Source: Puccinellia tenuiflora (lineage: Eukaryota; Streptophyta; Magnoliopsida; Poales; Poaceae). From it: a stretch of DNA of 64,000 nucleotides. Of the stretch, positions 11,590 to 22,799 are shown piece after piece (the stretch's first letter is position 1; every line of letters starts with the position of its first letter). The stretch is taken from contig QRDG01000524.1 in the NCBI GenBank assembly GCA_012064385.1, positions 1,271,489 to 1,335,488 of the forward strand. The letters are read 5' to 3'. A model generated the notes under the pieces. It searched no databases. It saw nothing but the letters and a program-made list of their open reading frames with translations, and was not told where the DNA came from. The position numbers and the translations under genes were made by a program.

Positions 11590-13345
11590 AAATAACCCGA
11601 AAAGTTACCAAAGGAGTTAATAGGAAAGCCACGGCGTAGAGATATCGAGGTTAACATTGACTTGATACCAGGAGCATGACCTATAGCTAAGAGGCCTTAC
11701 AAGATGGATGTTGACGAGTTAAAGGAACTAAAGAAACAACTCAAGGAGCAGTTGGATAAGGGATTTATTCAGCGTAGTTCATCACCTTGGGGTGCACCTG
11801 TTTTGTGGGTAGAGAAGAAGGACAGAACTCAACGTTTAGTTATGGATTATCGTTCACTTAATGAGGTGATGATAAAGAACAAGTACCCACTCCCCAACAT
11901 CAACGACTTGTTTGACCAGTTGAAGGGAGCTTGTGTATTCTCCAAGATCGATCTTCGATCGGGGTACCACCAGCTGAAGATTAGGAAGGAGGATATTCCT
12001 AAGACCGCCTTCACCACGAGGTATGGTCTGTATGAGTACACGATTATGTCTTTTGGACTAACCAATGCGCCGGCATACTTCATGACCATGATGAACAATG
12101 TCTTCATGGAGTTCTTGGATAAGTTCATAGTGGTATTCATCGATGACATCCTTGTGTACTCCAAGAATGAAGAGGAGCATGAAGGACACTTGCGCCAGAT
12201 ATTGGAGAAGCTCAGGGAACACAAGTTATATGCTAAATTTAGCAAGTGTGAGTTCTGGCTAAACACTGTGGGATTCCTAGGACACATAGTGTCAGCGGAA
12301 GGCATTGCAGTGGATCCAGCCAAGGTGTCAGCTGTGACCGAATGGGAGTCACCAAAGTCAGCAAAGGATATCCGGAGTTTCTTAGGATTGCGGGATACTA
12401 TCGGAGGTTCATTGAGAACTTCTCCAAGATTGCGAAGCCAATGACGGAGTTGCTAAAGAAGGAGAAGAAATTTGCTTGGACCAAGGAGTGTGAAGATAGT
12501 TTCCAAGAGTTGAAGCAACGCTTAGTGACAGCACCGGTTCTGTGTCTGCCGGATCTTCAGAAGGATTTCCAAGTTTATTGCGACGCCTCTCGCCAAGGAC
12601 TTGGAAGTGTGTTGATGCAGGACGGAAGGGTAGTATCCTACGCATCAAGGCAACTCAAAAATCATGAAAGAAATTATCCCACTCATGATTTAGAGCTTGC
12701 ATCGGTCGTCCATGCACTCAAAACATGGAGACATTACCTCATGGGCAAGCATTGTGAGGTGTTCACTGATCACAAGAGCTTGAAATATATTTTTACTCAG
12801 AAGGAATTGAACATGAGGCAAAGGAGATGGTTAGAGTTGATAAAGGATTGCGACATGAGTCTCCAATACCACCCCGGGAAAGCCAATGTTGTAGCAGATG
12901 CACTAAGCCGTAAGGTGTATGCAAATGGGATTACAACAGGAGAATTACCTCCAGACTTGTGTGAGCAATTTAAGTCTCTCCGACTGGAGCTAGTGCCAGA
13001 AGGATATGTGGCAGCCCTGGAGGTAGAACCAATTCTGATGAACAGAATTAGAGAAGCTCAGGATGGAGATGGAGAGCTGGAGAAAATAAAAGGTGACATC
13101 ATGATAGGCAAAGCCAAAGATTTTCATGAAGATGAACAAGGAACTATATGGTTCGGGAAACGTATTTGTGTGCCAAAGGATTCAGAGATTTGGAAGCTTA
13201 TATTTCAGGAGGCTCATGAATCATCGTATTCCATTCATCCTGGCAACACCAAGATGTACGAGGATCTGAAGGAAAGATTTTGGTGGACCAACATGAAGAG
13301 AGACATTGCAGAGTACATTGCATGATGTGATGTGTGTAGCAGAGT
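11590..13345 (+). pseudogene. G1 pol remnant: RT, RNase H and integrase zinc finger
   Basis: The RT begins with I-P-G-A...PIAKRPYKM (11660-11703; an in-frame TGA precedes PIAK) and continues through SSSPWGAPVLWV, DYRSLNEV, KIDLRSGYHQL and VVFIDDILVYS (about 12130-12160). A one-base deletion near 12395 shifts the frame at SFLGL / GYYRRF. The Ty3-type RNase H follows with CDASRQGLG, DLELASVVHAL, TDHKSL and NVVADALSR. The integrase HHCC finger starts at about 13215 and a TGA at 13324-13326 cuts it just before its C-x2-C pair. The DDE catalytic core and any chromodomain are absent, so the element is dead. Confidence 0.9.
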
Positions 13346-14271
13346 TAACCTGAGTATAAGAAGCCATAAGGATTGCTACAGCCATTACCGACGCCTAAAT
13401 AGAACCAACTTCACCAAGGAGAAGGATCGTGAAGAACCTATAGCGTGTGAGATAACGCTTTAGAGGAGTAACGCAAACCCGGTGTCGTAAGGGTAGCGTT
13501 AGAAACTTTAGTTTGTGGAACCAATGGAATTATCCGAACTTAGTTCGAGAACAAGAGAGGGTTCTACAAGTTTGTGAGGTTGACCGAGTGTTAGAAATAC
13601 GTGATTCGCTAAATCATATACAAGGTATAATTTGGGTTGCGACATGGATTGGCCCCCATGACGACTACTCTCGTTATTCGCTCTTGCTATGTGGTATGGT
13701 GAATCTTGAGAGACTCACCTACAGAAAGGACGACGATGACCAACCCCATAATGGAATAATTTCGATCCTAGTAAAGACAACCCCTGCCAAAACGTAGGCT
13801 AAACAATGAGTTGAGCCAAGTAGGTATCCACAACAACCATGAAGAAATATTCACGAGGACCACCATGAGAGAAACGATAGATGCTTAGATATGACGCCAA
13901 ACCTTGACTGAGGAGATTCAGAATTTCAGGAACCACCCCATTGGTGAAGCATGCAAAATCGTGATGGATTGCATATGAAGGGATCTTCATGTTGGATTAT
14001 GTGTGATAGTAAGATGAGAGATGATACCATAACAATGGAATTGTGAAGAATGCTAATTATTCCCACAAGAGAACAGATCTACATATGTCATTAGAGAAAC
14101 CAAGTTGAATTCTCTTAAGGGGGTTAGCCCTGACACGGGAATTGCAAGAGAATCATCATTCAGTGGACGAAGTTACATGGGAACAAGAGGATTATCTTCG
14201 GGTAGACCACCCACACCTTTTGCTAGCCAATTCGAATCTCGAGGACGAGATTCATCTTAAGGGGGTTAGTC
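13346..14271 (+). other. Degenerate 3' internal region of G1 with polypurine tract
   Basis: About 0.9 kb after the pol remnant contains only short frames and no recognisable domain. It ends CGAGGACGAGATTCATCTTAAGGGGGTTAGTC immediately before the 3' LTR; the purine run AAGGGGG at about 14259-14265 is the likely polypurine tract that primes plus-strand DNA. An earlier 'cttaagggggttag' at 14115-14130 looks like a second, duplicated tract. The integrase core expected here has been deleted or eroded. Confidence 0.6.
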
Positions 14272-16983
14272 TGTAACATCCCAATTTTTAGAATTGGAAC
14301 TGTTTNNNNNNNNNNNNNNNNNNNNNNNNNNNNNNNNTCCCGGTAGGGCCGGCCCAGCAAAGGGGGCAGCAGCCCAGCCGAACAACATCGGTCGGTTCGA
14401 TCGTTCCACTTCCAGAGAAACGTTTTGTTTTCGTTCTTTTCAACCTTCTCCTATTCAAAACTCTATATCTTTATCTAGAAGACTCCAAATTCGAATCCGT
14501 TTGTTTTGACTTGTTCCTTACTCCAAGTAGCACCTCTCCACCGACCTATTTGCCTATAAATACCGCAGACCCGGGCTACAACTCGACCTAAAGTCCAGAC
14601 TTCGATTTCAGATCTAGTTTTCAATCTTCTTCTTCTCACGGTTCGAGCTTTGCTCGTATGCCGTTTCACCCTTCGCGAGAGTTGTAGATCTCGTCGAAAT
14701 CTTTCCATCCCGATAAACCTCACCACTTTTCATCCACCATAGCCGGAGAATTCCGCATCGCAAGTTTTCAGATCTGACCGAGTAAAACGTCGATTACTCC
14801 TCAACCATCCAACCAAATCCGGTGAGATTTTTACAGCTGGTAGATCTCCTCATTATCTACAACTTCTCCGAAGAAAGTTTTTCGTTTTGATGCACGGTTT
14901 TATTTATAAAAAATCAGATCTATGCACGAGTCAGGAATCGCCACGTGTCATCCTCGTCAACATCTGCGTGGCATCCACGTCATCGCCGTGTCAGCATCCA
15001 GTCAGCAGCAGAGTCAGCACTGCATCACGCTGACATCATCAAGGTCAACTCTCGGTCAAAGATTTTTCCAGAAAATCATTAAATCTTGTTTAATTCATAT
15101 CTTTTCAACCGTAACTCGAAAAATTAAGTTCAATATATACCAAAATTCTTAGAAAAATAAGATCTATACAGATCTGAATTAATATTTAGCTTTTATCAAA
15201 GTTTTATATTTTGTATTTTCAAATTTTAATAATGGGTATTTTAATTTTATTTTAATCTCTATAATTTATTTTTTGGATAAATATATTTTGTTCGGTTAAG
15301 TTAAATACATATTAATCCGAAATATTTTTATCAATTTATTTGAGCATGCCTCTTTGGAAACTAAATTAATCATGATTAGTCTCTATTTAGGTAACAACAT
15401 TAATTCTAATCTTTTAAGTTGCATTAAAAATATATTTTTACATGCATCACATTAGATCTAGACAACCAGAAAGCTAAATAAAGTTGTTTGTGTGATTATT
15501 AATATGTCATGCATGCATCTGTTGCATATTTGTTTGTCTTGTTGTTTATATTGTGTATCGTTTGCTACGTTTAGATTGCGAGAGGTGTGATCGTCGTTGC
15601 ACTTGTGACGAGTGCGTGAACAACTACAATATACAAAGGCAAGTGGTGCTCATAAACGTCCTATTATTTTTCCTATGCATTTAGCATTATTTTTGGTAGT
15701 GATGCATGTGTAGGAGTTGGTTGTAAGCTATGCTAGTAGGCGATCCACTAACACCCAAGTGGAGAGCCATATGTTATCCTTTTAGAATAGCTACCTTGAA
15801 ACCATCGTTATAATTGCTTGTTGCTTAGACGTGGTTATGGGATCACAATATGAGATTGATATTCATAGATGTTTCTTTTGCAAATCTAATAAAACAACAT
15901 TAAATCTATTTGATATCTGGGTGGCAATTGGTCGGTATTGGTGGGATATAGTTGAGTGGCTGCTCAGGTCCGTAGTATCTGAGTAGGTGCACTTGTGAAC
16001 GGCCGCCCAGGTTCCTGAGAATGATTGTGGATTCTCTGTTTAGTAGCTATTCTGTGCAACCATGTGTCAATGTAGTATGGGCTACGACAGAATTGGTAGA
16101 TAGTGGTGACCTGAACCCATCGTAGCCAGAGATGTAGAATAGTGATAGGTGGTACGGTGCGTGGGGGTTTGGGAAGCTACTTTCTACTAGTTCTGGTTCG
16201 ATCCTCTCTTCCTCTCCATGTGGTGATTCCCGGAGTGAGCAGAGTGGACCGGGCAACATGGGTAAAGTGTACACACCTCGCGAGGGTTTTTAACTAAGAT
16301 CTTAGCCGTGTCCTTCGGTTATGGGCAAACTAGCAACTAGATGGGAGTCTATGACGTATTCTCACTCATCCCAATTTTCTAATTAAAATTTGAGGGGACA
16401 ACAACAAAATTGGTGGGAGTATCTGGTGGTATGCCAGTGGACTCATAGCCAATTGGGTAGGAGCACCTGTTGGAATAACAGAGTGTCCAATTAATGTGTG
16501 AAAAACTATTTTTATCAAATGATAGGATAAAACAGTTGCTTTGCGCAAAATTAGCCTTTGAAACTCCACCTAGCCAAATAAGCATGTAGATGCTAGGTTG
16601 CCATTTTATATCCACCTCACCGCATCACTTGCCAGTACAAATCCAAATGTACTGACCGTATTCGCGAACGGCTGCAATTTCACTGTTGCAGGTTTGAGAG
16701 TCGTTAGGTCATGATTCTTCACTCGACATGTTTCGCCTGTGGCACATCAAGATTGAGGCTTCATCTTTCGTTTATTTCCGCTGTGTGTTTGGTATATTTG
16801 TATCAATTTGAGCTAGCCTCGAGCTATGCAAGTTGTAAGAATTCTGTATTCTGGATCATATTCGATATTAATAAAGACGCATTTGTTACTGTTATTCATT
16901 TGTAATGAGTGTGCTAGCGAGTCGATCCGGGACTAGCACTATACTCATAGACGAGATCCATATTATTGGGTCGAGTCGCTACA
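14272..16983 (+). repeat. G1 3' LTR
   Basis: Starts TGTAACATCCC at 14272 and ends CGCTACA at 16983, matching the 5' LTR end to end apart from small indels and the N gap at 14306-14337. Relative to the 5' copy it has extra sequence near 16400-16470. Divergence between the two LTRs is readily visible by eye, so G1 is not a very recent insertion. No coding sequence is supported in it. Confidence 0.9.
14306..14337. other. Assembly gap (32 N)
   Basis: A run of 32 Ns. Alignment to the 5' LTR shows that the flanks correspond to about 1055 and about 1435, so roughly 380 bp are missing rather than 32. The missing part in the other LTR holds an A/G-rich run (1328-1380), a likely cause of the assembly break. 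Confidence 0.95.
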
Positions 16984-17948
16984 TCTTGTGAGTTGCCTAA
17001 CATGATCAAGATCGACTATTGTAATGCTATGTGATGTGTTTGCTGGGATCCGATGGATTATGAAGTTATGTTCAGATTGTGCATGATTCTTATATGAGTA
17101 ATTTTTGTTCTTGCACGCTCTCCGATGTGCGTAGTTACTTTGGCCAAGTGATTGTGTGTATCTCCAAGAGAGGGTATTTATGCTAGATAGTGGGTTCATG
17201 CCCCCTTTTGTTCCCGGGCACGAGTGACAGAAACGTCTAAGGGCGAGGGTGTGCTGTTGCTACTAAGGGTAAAACAGCGGTGTTAATGTCTATTATGATA
17301 TTAGTATTGCTTACATCATGCAATTTAGTTAATGCAATTGTCTGTTGCTTGCAACTTAATACCGTTGGGTGACAGGCTGGATAGCGATCCCACGGTGGAC
17401 TATTTAGGCAAAGACGCAGTTGGACTCAACGGTCTTTGTTCCTTGTCGTGATGCCTCCATAAATATTATCATGTCCTTTTTGTCATAGCTAAATTGGGTT
17501 TGTGTCATAATCTTGTCAATTGCCTAGCTGTAATTCGTTCACCCATCACATGCATATTTTATCTACTTGAGAGACTCCACTAGTGAACCCATGGCCCCCG
17601 GTCCATCTTTTTACATCGTTTTCAACCTTATTTACTTGCTGTTAATTATCATTACTCCTCTGGTCACTTTTCATATTTTATCTATTTCATCATACAATTA
17701 ACCGCTTTGTGTTCCGCGAGACCGGAGAGATTGACAACCTCTCCGCCGTTGGGGGCAAAGTATTTTGGTTGAGTGTGTGCAGGTCCACGTCTGTTGAAGG
17801 TTAAGCGCCAGAGATCTTCAACATTAACCTCTTTGTTGATTTCAAAGTCCTACTGGTTCGATAAACCTCGGTTCTTTAATTGAGGGAAAACCGCTACTAG
17901 CTACAATTCCGCCTTCGCTTGGGGCACCACCCAACTTATTAATATCCA
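16984..17948 (+). repeat. Athila-type gypsy LTR, 3' part
   Basis: This 965-bp piece matches, in inverted orientation, the LTR at 29923-30895. Shared blocks include 'cctaacatgatcaagatcga', 'gcccccttttgttcc', 'atagcgatcccacggtgga', 'gtgaacccatggcccccgg' and 'cgccttcgcttggggcacc'. Its left side is cut by the end of G1 (16983) and its right side stops at about 17948, just short of the LTR terminus seen in the inverted copy; no primer-binding site follows. Confidence 0.75.
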
Positions 17949-19356
17949 CCATCAGTGCCCAGGTGGCACCTGGCCGCGGTCCAGACCTGGGCCACGCCGG
18001 GGTCCCACCTGGAGCCCAGGAGACCTCCGCCGACTCCGCCTTGTCTTGTCGCCTTCCTTTTGTTTGGAAAATTTTTGCTATATATTCACCCGGATCTCTC
18101 GAGGTCTGTATCTCATGTTTTCGACGCTTTTTGTTTTCGAGTTGTGTCTGCCAGGTTTTCAAGCCCTAGATCAAGATGTCTTCTTGCTGGTCAAGTGGAG
18201 AGGACTACGCTGCTAGGCGTCGTCGCGAACTCCAACGGGACATCAACACAGGAGCTTTTGCTGGATGGGTGACCGAGGAAGAGATTGCCGCTAGGAGGGC
18301 TGATATGGAACGCAGCATCTTGGAAGAAGTAAGAAGGGTACCACCACGTCACTCTGCGGGACCGACAACTGGGACACCAAGGCCAAGCAATCCCACTTTC
18401 GTGGGATCCATTAACTAGCAGCGTGCTTTTTCTCACAATATGCAGGGAGCAGTGTCGCCGAGTCTTCATCCACTCTCAATCCCTACCATTGCTGAAGCGC
18501 ATAGAGTCGCAGACCAGTTTTGTGAGCAATACTGCGTGCTTTGGACAGCAGTGGAAATACTCCAAGAAGAGAACACTATACTCCGCCGGATGCTGCAACG
18601 TTTCCTCACGCCTATTACTGTAGTTCCGCCATCACCACCAAGGGAGTAATTTGGACGTTATGGGTAATGGCACTCCCTTGGCTTGTTCCAAGCTTGGGGG
18701 AGTGCCCCGATATCATCATTTATCTTTTATCATTTTGTCGTGTGTCATGTCCAGAGTAGACAGGTTATCATATGAAATAGTTGTGTGCAAAGTGGCTGTC
18801 TTCCTATCATGAGTTAGTCTTGTATCCGTTGGTGTGGTTGTCTTTATGGAATATTAATGAGAAGTCATGTTTTTACTTTCCTGCACCTTTCATTCTAGCT
18901 TTGCAAGTAATCTCTTGATATCTTAGGAAGAGTGTTGGCCTCACATTGGGTGTAACCTTGAAAATCCTTTGAGTGTTGGCAAACATAGCATTGGTCAGTA
19001 GCAACAATTCTTGGATGCTTAAGTAAAGAGAAAGTTTCACCTGCAAATATATTATCTTTGATATCTTACAGATTTGTCGGTTTCCAAGCCTTATATTCTT
19101 GGATAAAAATCTTCATGCTGACAAGGAAGACGGCTCTCTAAGGTACGATCAATCTTATCGCTGGTAATATATATTGTTTGTATCTCTCAACACTTATGTT
19201 TGCTATAAAACGTTGCTAGCCTAAGCCTTGCATAGAGAGGGAATACTTCTCGTGCATCCAAACCCTTGAGCCAAATACCTTTGCCATTTGTGTCCCCCAT
19301 ACCTACCTACATGTGGTATTCCCTTGCCACTCCAAGTAAATTTGTCATGTGCTACC
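17949..19356 (+). mobile_element. 3' internal region of an Athila-type element, left part
   Basis: The stretch begins with a 120-bp block resembling the mid-LTR of Athila-type elements (paired 'ggcacctgg'/'cccacctggag' motifs, compare 23080-23160), then a TATA-like 'gctatatattcacc' at about 18078. Two small ORFs follow, and then a purine-rich 'aagcttgggggagtgcc' at about 18690. From 18720 to 19356 I see only non-coding sequence with short A/T-rich blocks. The region resumes after the Copia solo LTR at 21749 and runs to the 3' LTR at 22800. Confidence 0.6.
18177..18649 (+). pseudogene. Small 3' ORF of an Athila-type element (charged, coiled-coil-like)
   Basis: An 80-residue frame (18177-18418) carries YAARRRRELQRDI, EEEIAARRADMERSILEEV and a Pro/Thr-rich end. 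It is followed after a TAG by a second frame (18440-18649) with IAEAHRVADQFCEQY and AVEILQEENTILRRML, a short heptad-like stretch. Together they look like one protein split by a stop and a frame change. It lies where Athila-type elements carry an extra ORF downstream of pol. No catalytic motif or membrane segment is visible, and I do not assign a function. Confidence 0.4.
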
Positions 19357-21743
19357 TAAAAGAGCATGGTTGCCCACATGTGTGGTTTTGGTAATTAATG
19401 ACAATCTTTAAGGACTAATGTGTGCTTTGAGCTATACTTGTAGGTTTGGTCCATAGCAATGTTTGAACTCCATATGTTGGAGTCAAGGCTAGAAGAAGAA
19501 GAGTTTATGTTGATCAAGGCTAAGTGCAAGTTGATTAATACACAAGTCTAGGGATGTACCATGAGGGATCGTATGATCCCATGGTATGGTAAGAAATTGT
19601 CAATATAGCCTTGTGAACTAACCCATGATCTATGTGCTTGTATCTCTATGTGTGGTTAGGCATTTCTCCATGAGCATGCAACGAAAGGGATATCCTATGT
19701 AGCCCATGGAGGACGGCATCACGTGGTGATCGTCATCAAGATAAAGGCCAAGTGAAGATATGTCGAAGAGTGCCTCTCCCATCTTGGTGTATGGGGGAGC
19801 ACATTGCGAGTCTTCACCGAGCGGAGCACAATCAAGAAAGGTGGTCCATCTTGAGAAGACAAAGATCGTCATCATCTAGCTCAAGTGGATTATGCGCAAG
19901 GCAAAGGTATGATCTTGATATGGTTTCTATTTTACTGGTCTCATGATGTTAGTTGAGAGACCGGGTTATAGGATAGATAGCCGTACTATCAAGAGGGACT
20001 CTCGAGCGAGTATCTTGATCGTATCGTCGTAGAGAGCTCAAACCTTTGCATCCTTGGCATCATCTTTATTGGTTCTTATTTGGCTCTTATCGTGGTGTGG
20101 TCTTGGTGCTTGTCGTGCTTGTCATGACAAGGCCAAGTTCACCGAAAACGGATTTCGTATGCATCTTTTCTTGCGTTTTCGGTTTTGGAGATTTTGCCGA
20201 TCCATCCGTGCGGAAGGTTTCAATCTTCCATTATTACCAAATCTCCCTTGCTTGGTTCCAATATTTCTGCTTTTTGTTGGGTAGCTCTTCTCGTCCTCTT
20301 TCCAACAAAATTGGATTCACCTTGATCGGAGTTTCCTAGCAAAAGTTATTCAGTTTCAGGGCTTTGATGTTTTTCTCTGTGCAGCGGTAGTACCGCCGCC
20401 TCTGGCGGCAGTACCGCCGATGGTACCGCCAGCAGTGCCGCTAGCAACACCGCCAGGAAGGTGCTCTATTAGCCCTCAGCGGCAATACCGCCGCCTCTGG
20501 TGGTAGTACCGCGCCTGAGGACTTTGAGCCCTCTCCTGGGCTGTGCAGCACTGCCAGTAGTGTCGCCAGCATTGCCGCCTTTTAGCCCCTCTATTGCGCG
20601 CCAGCGGTAGTACCGCCAGTGCGGGCTCGTTTGCTAGCCATTGGTCGGCTGAAACGCGTGGGGCGGTAGTACCGCCAAACCCGGCGGTAGTACCGCCCCT
20701 GCGCGAATCTGCCCCCAACGGTTGGATTTCGGGGCAACCTATTTAAGGGGCCTTCTTCCCCAATGGTTGCCAATTCTTAGCACTCTCTTTCTTCTCCATT
20801 GTTGACCTTTTTGAGAGCTTTCTTCCTCTCCATCCCTCCATGATTCTTTCCTCCTTTTAGAGGGAAAGACAGAGGAGATCTAGATCTACCACTTCACCAA
20901 GCCATCTCTCTTCTAAGTGAGGGGAACCCTTTAGATCTAGATCTTGGAGTTGCTTTTTGTTTCTCTTTTGTTCTTCCTCTCAAATCCCTGCCTAGCATTT
21001 GTTGCTTTGGTTGGATATCGGAGAGAAGAACTTGACCACCTTGTGTGGTCTTTCCTTTTGCATTTGGTGCATAGGTTTGAGTTCCCCATGGTGATACGTG
21101 GGATTGGAGTTCGAGAAGCTTGTTACTCTTGGGTGCATAGGGCTCCCAAGAGCTTGTGCCTCTTGGGTGCATTGTGTACCCTAGACGGTTGGTGTGTGCC
21201 GTGAAGATCTTCAAGTTGTGAAGCTTCGGGCACATGGTACGGGTTTGGTCAACGCCCTCAAGAAGACCTCATTGTACGGGTTTGGTCAATGCCCTCAGGA
21301 CGACCTCATAGTGGATGAGCAAATCCCCCATTGGGTATTCCCCACAGGAGGAGCTCACGGAGAATATGGTGAGCACGAACGAGCTTGTAGGAGGGCCAAG
21401 GAGCCTCCACACCTCTCCAACGTAGACGTACTTCCATTGGGAAGGAACTACGGGAAACAAACCTTCGTCTTCACTTGTGTCGGTTATCTCTATAACCAAA
21501 CCCCTTTACTAATGCATTTACCTTGCGATAGCCATCGAGCTTGAAGTACTATATATCTTCCTATCCTTGTTGTTAACTTGCCTAGCATAAGTTGTTGGTG
21601 CACATAGGTGAACCTAGTATATTAGGTTTTGTGCTTGATAAATTAAACGTTAGTTTTATTCCGCATTTATTCAAGCCCTAAGCGTAAAAGTTTTAAAGTG
21701 CCTATTCACCCCCCCCCCCCCCAGGCAACATCTCGTTCTTTCA
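19357..21743 (+). mobile_element. Solo LTR of a SIRE/Maximus-like Copia element
   Basis: The 2,387-bp LTR begins TAAAAGAGCATGG and ends TCTTTCA. Its termini are inverted repeats of TGAAAGA/TCTTTCA with the first G mutated to A. It is flanked by the 5-bp duplication CTACC (19352-19356 and 21744-21748). It has the SIRE-type opening 'gtggttttggtaattaatgacaa' and the C-rich end before the terminus (a 15-nt poly-C run ending at about 21722). No internal domain is present, so it is the product of LTR-LTR recombination. The host sequence reads continuously across the site. Confidence 0.88.
20380..20705 (+). repeat. Cluster of short palindromes of the GGCGGTAGTACCGCC type
   Basis: At least seven copies of a 13-15-bp palindrome (GCGGTAGTACCGC and variants with CAGTACCG or AATACCG) are spaced irregularly over about 320 bp inside the Copia solo LTR. 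Each can fold into a small hairpin. Frames through the cluster give Gly/Thr- or Pro-rich peptides and are not taken as genes. Confidence 0.8.
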
Positions 21744-21748
21744 CTACC

Positions 21749-22799
21749 TTTAAATTTTCAAAAATTTCCCTTTTATTTCTCTGTTTTTAAGCTCATGAGG
21801 AAGAAGTAGCGAAGCTAGATATAACCTGTGACAAGCAAGGGAATTTCCCCCTATCACCCGGTGAGGATGGATTACATGCTCACTTGAATTTGCTGAGTGC
21901 TGGCTTAATCAAAATTTAAATATATCCCACCATTCTCCTTTGCATAGTGTAAACTTGAGAAATCAGTCAAACATTGTTTAGTGGTGAAACAAAGAAGAAC
22001 GAGGAGTGACCTCATTCCTCTAAGTACCAGCCACTCTCAAAAGTCGAAAATCCTTGCTTGAAACAGGGGACTAGCTAGTTTCTTTACTGTGGAGTCGTTG
22101 ACGAAAGCATGCATATCTCAAAACTGTTTTACTTCTGTTCAAAAAATTGAAAAGCTCTAGCACATGACTAATCCCTGCTTCCCTCTGCGAAGGGACTTTC
22201 TTTTACTTTTATGTTGAGTCAGTCCACCTATCCTTTCTATTCTTTAATTAGCAAACAAATGGTGTTGAGTTGAGATACAATCAATTATACGGCAGCGATA
22301 TGTTTGATCATGTTTTATTGCAGTTGGCAGTGCCATTGTGGTAAACAAGTTGAAAGGTGAGCTTTGCTAAACAATCATCTTCCTCGTCCGGTATTTATAC
22401 TTTTATTGCAAGAATCTAAGTCTTGGAAGTTTCCAATGATGCATAGTGTCCTTGATAATTGAAACTCGTGATATCTGCTGAATAATAGCTCTTATATATA
22501 GATTCTCCTTGAAAGATAAGTTTGATATTTAGATGTTCTCTGACCAAGAACATAGTTTGCGATTGCTCAATTGTGTTTTTCTTTGTGCACCTCTATATGT
22601 GATTGAATCATCACTTGTTCCTTAAGTTTGATATGAGAAAAAGTTGTTGTGTAGAATGAGTGTGTGCTTTTTTTTTGGTAAATACTGATGCTTCTTGTCC
22701 ATATTTGTTATTATCGACACTTCACTCCATAAACCTGTGGTCATGTTTACCGAGCTCAGTATTCGCTTGGGGATAAGCAAAGTCTAAGCTTGGAGGAGT
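21749..22799 (+). mobile_element. 3' internal region of the Athila-type element, right part, ending in the polypurine tract
   Basis: Continues the host element after the Copia solo LTR. It is A/T-rich and non-coding, and ends 'aagtctaagcttggaggagt' directly before an LTR starting TGATACGTCC; that purine run is the polypurine tract. No domain is recognised across the 1 kb. Confidence 0.65.

Larger units (their letters stand above)
1027..16983 (+). mobile_element. G1: Ty3/gypsy (Tekay-like chromovirus) retrotransposon with nested LINE
   Basis: Both LTRs start TGTAACATCCC and end ACA (1027-9913 and 14272-16983). The first is followed by a tRNA-iMet-type primer-binding site and the second is preceded by a purine-rich tract (CTTAAGGGGGTTAG). 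The order gag zinc knuckles, RT, RNase H, integrase zinc finger is the Ty3/gypsy order. The RT sequence and the iMet site suggest the Tekay side of the chromoviruses, but no chromodomain is visible because the integrase core and 3' end of pol are lost. A LINE sits inside the 5' LTR only, so it arrived after G1. The 5-bp flanks (ATAAG left, TCTTG right) do not match. Confidence 0.85.

Noticed and set aside
20476..20773. Minus-strand ORFs with GGTTA-type peptides
   Set aside because: They translate the palindrome cluster in the Copia LTR.
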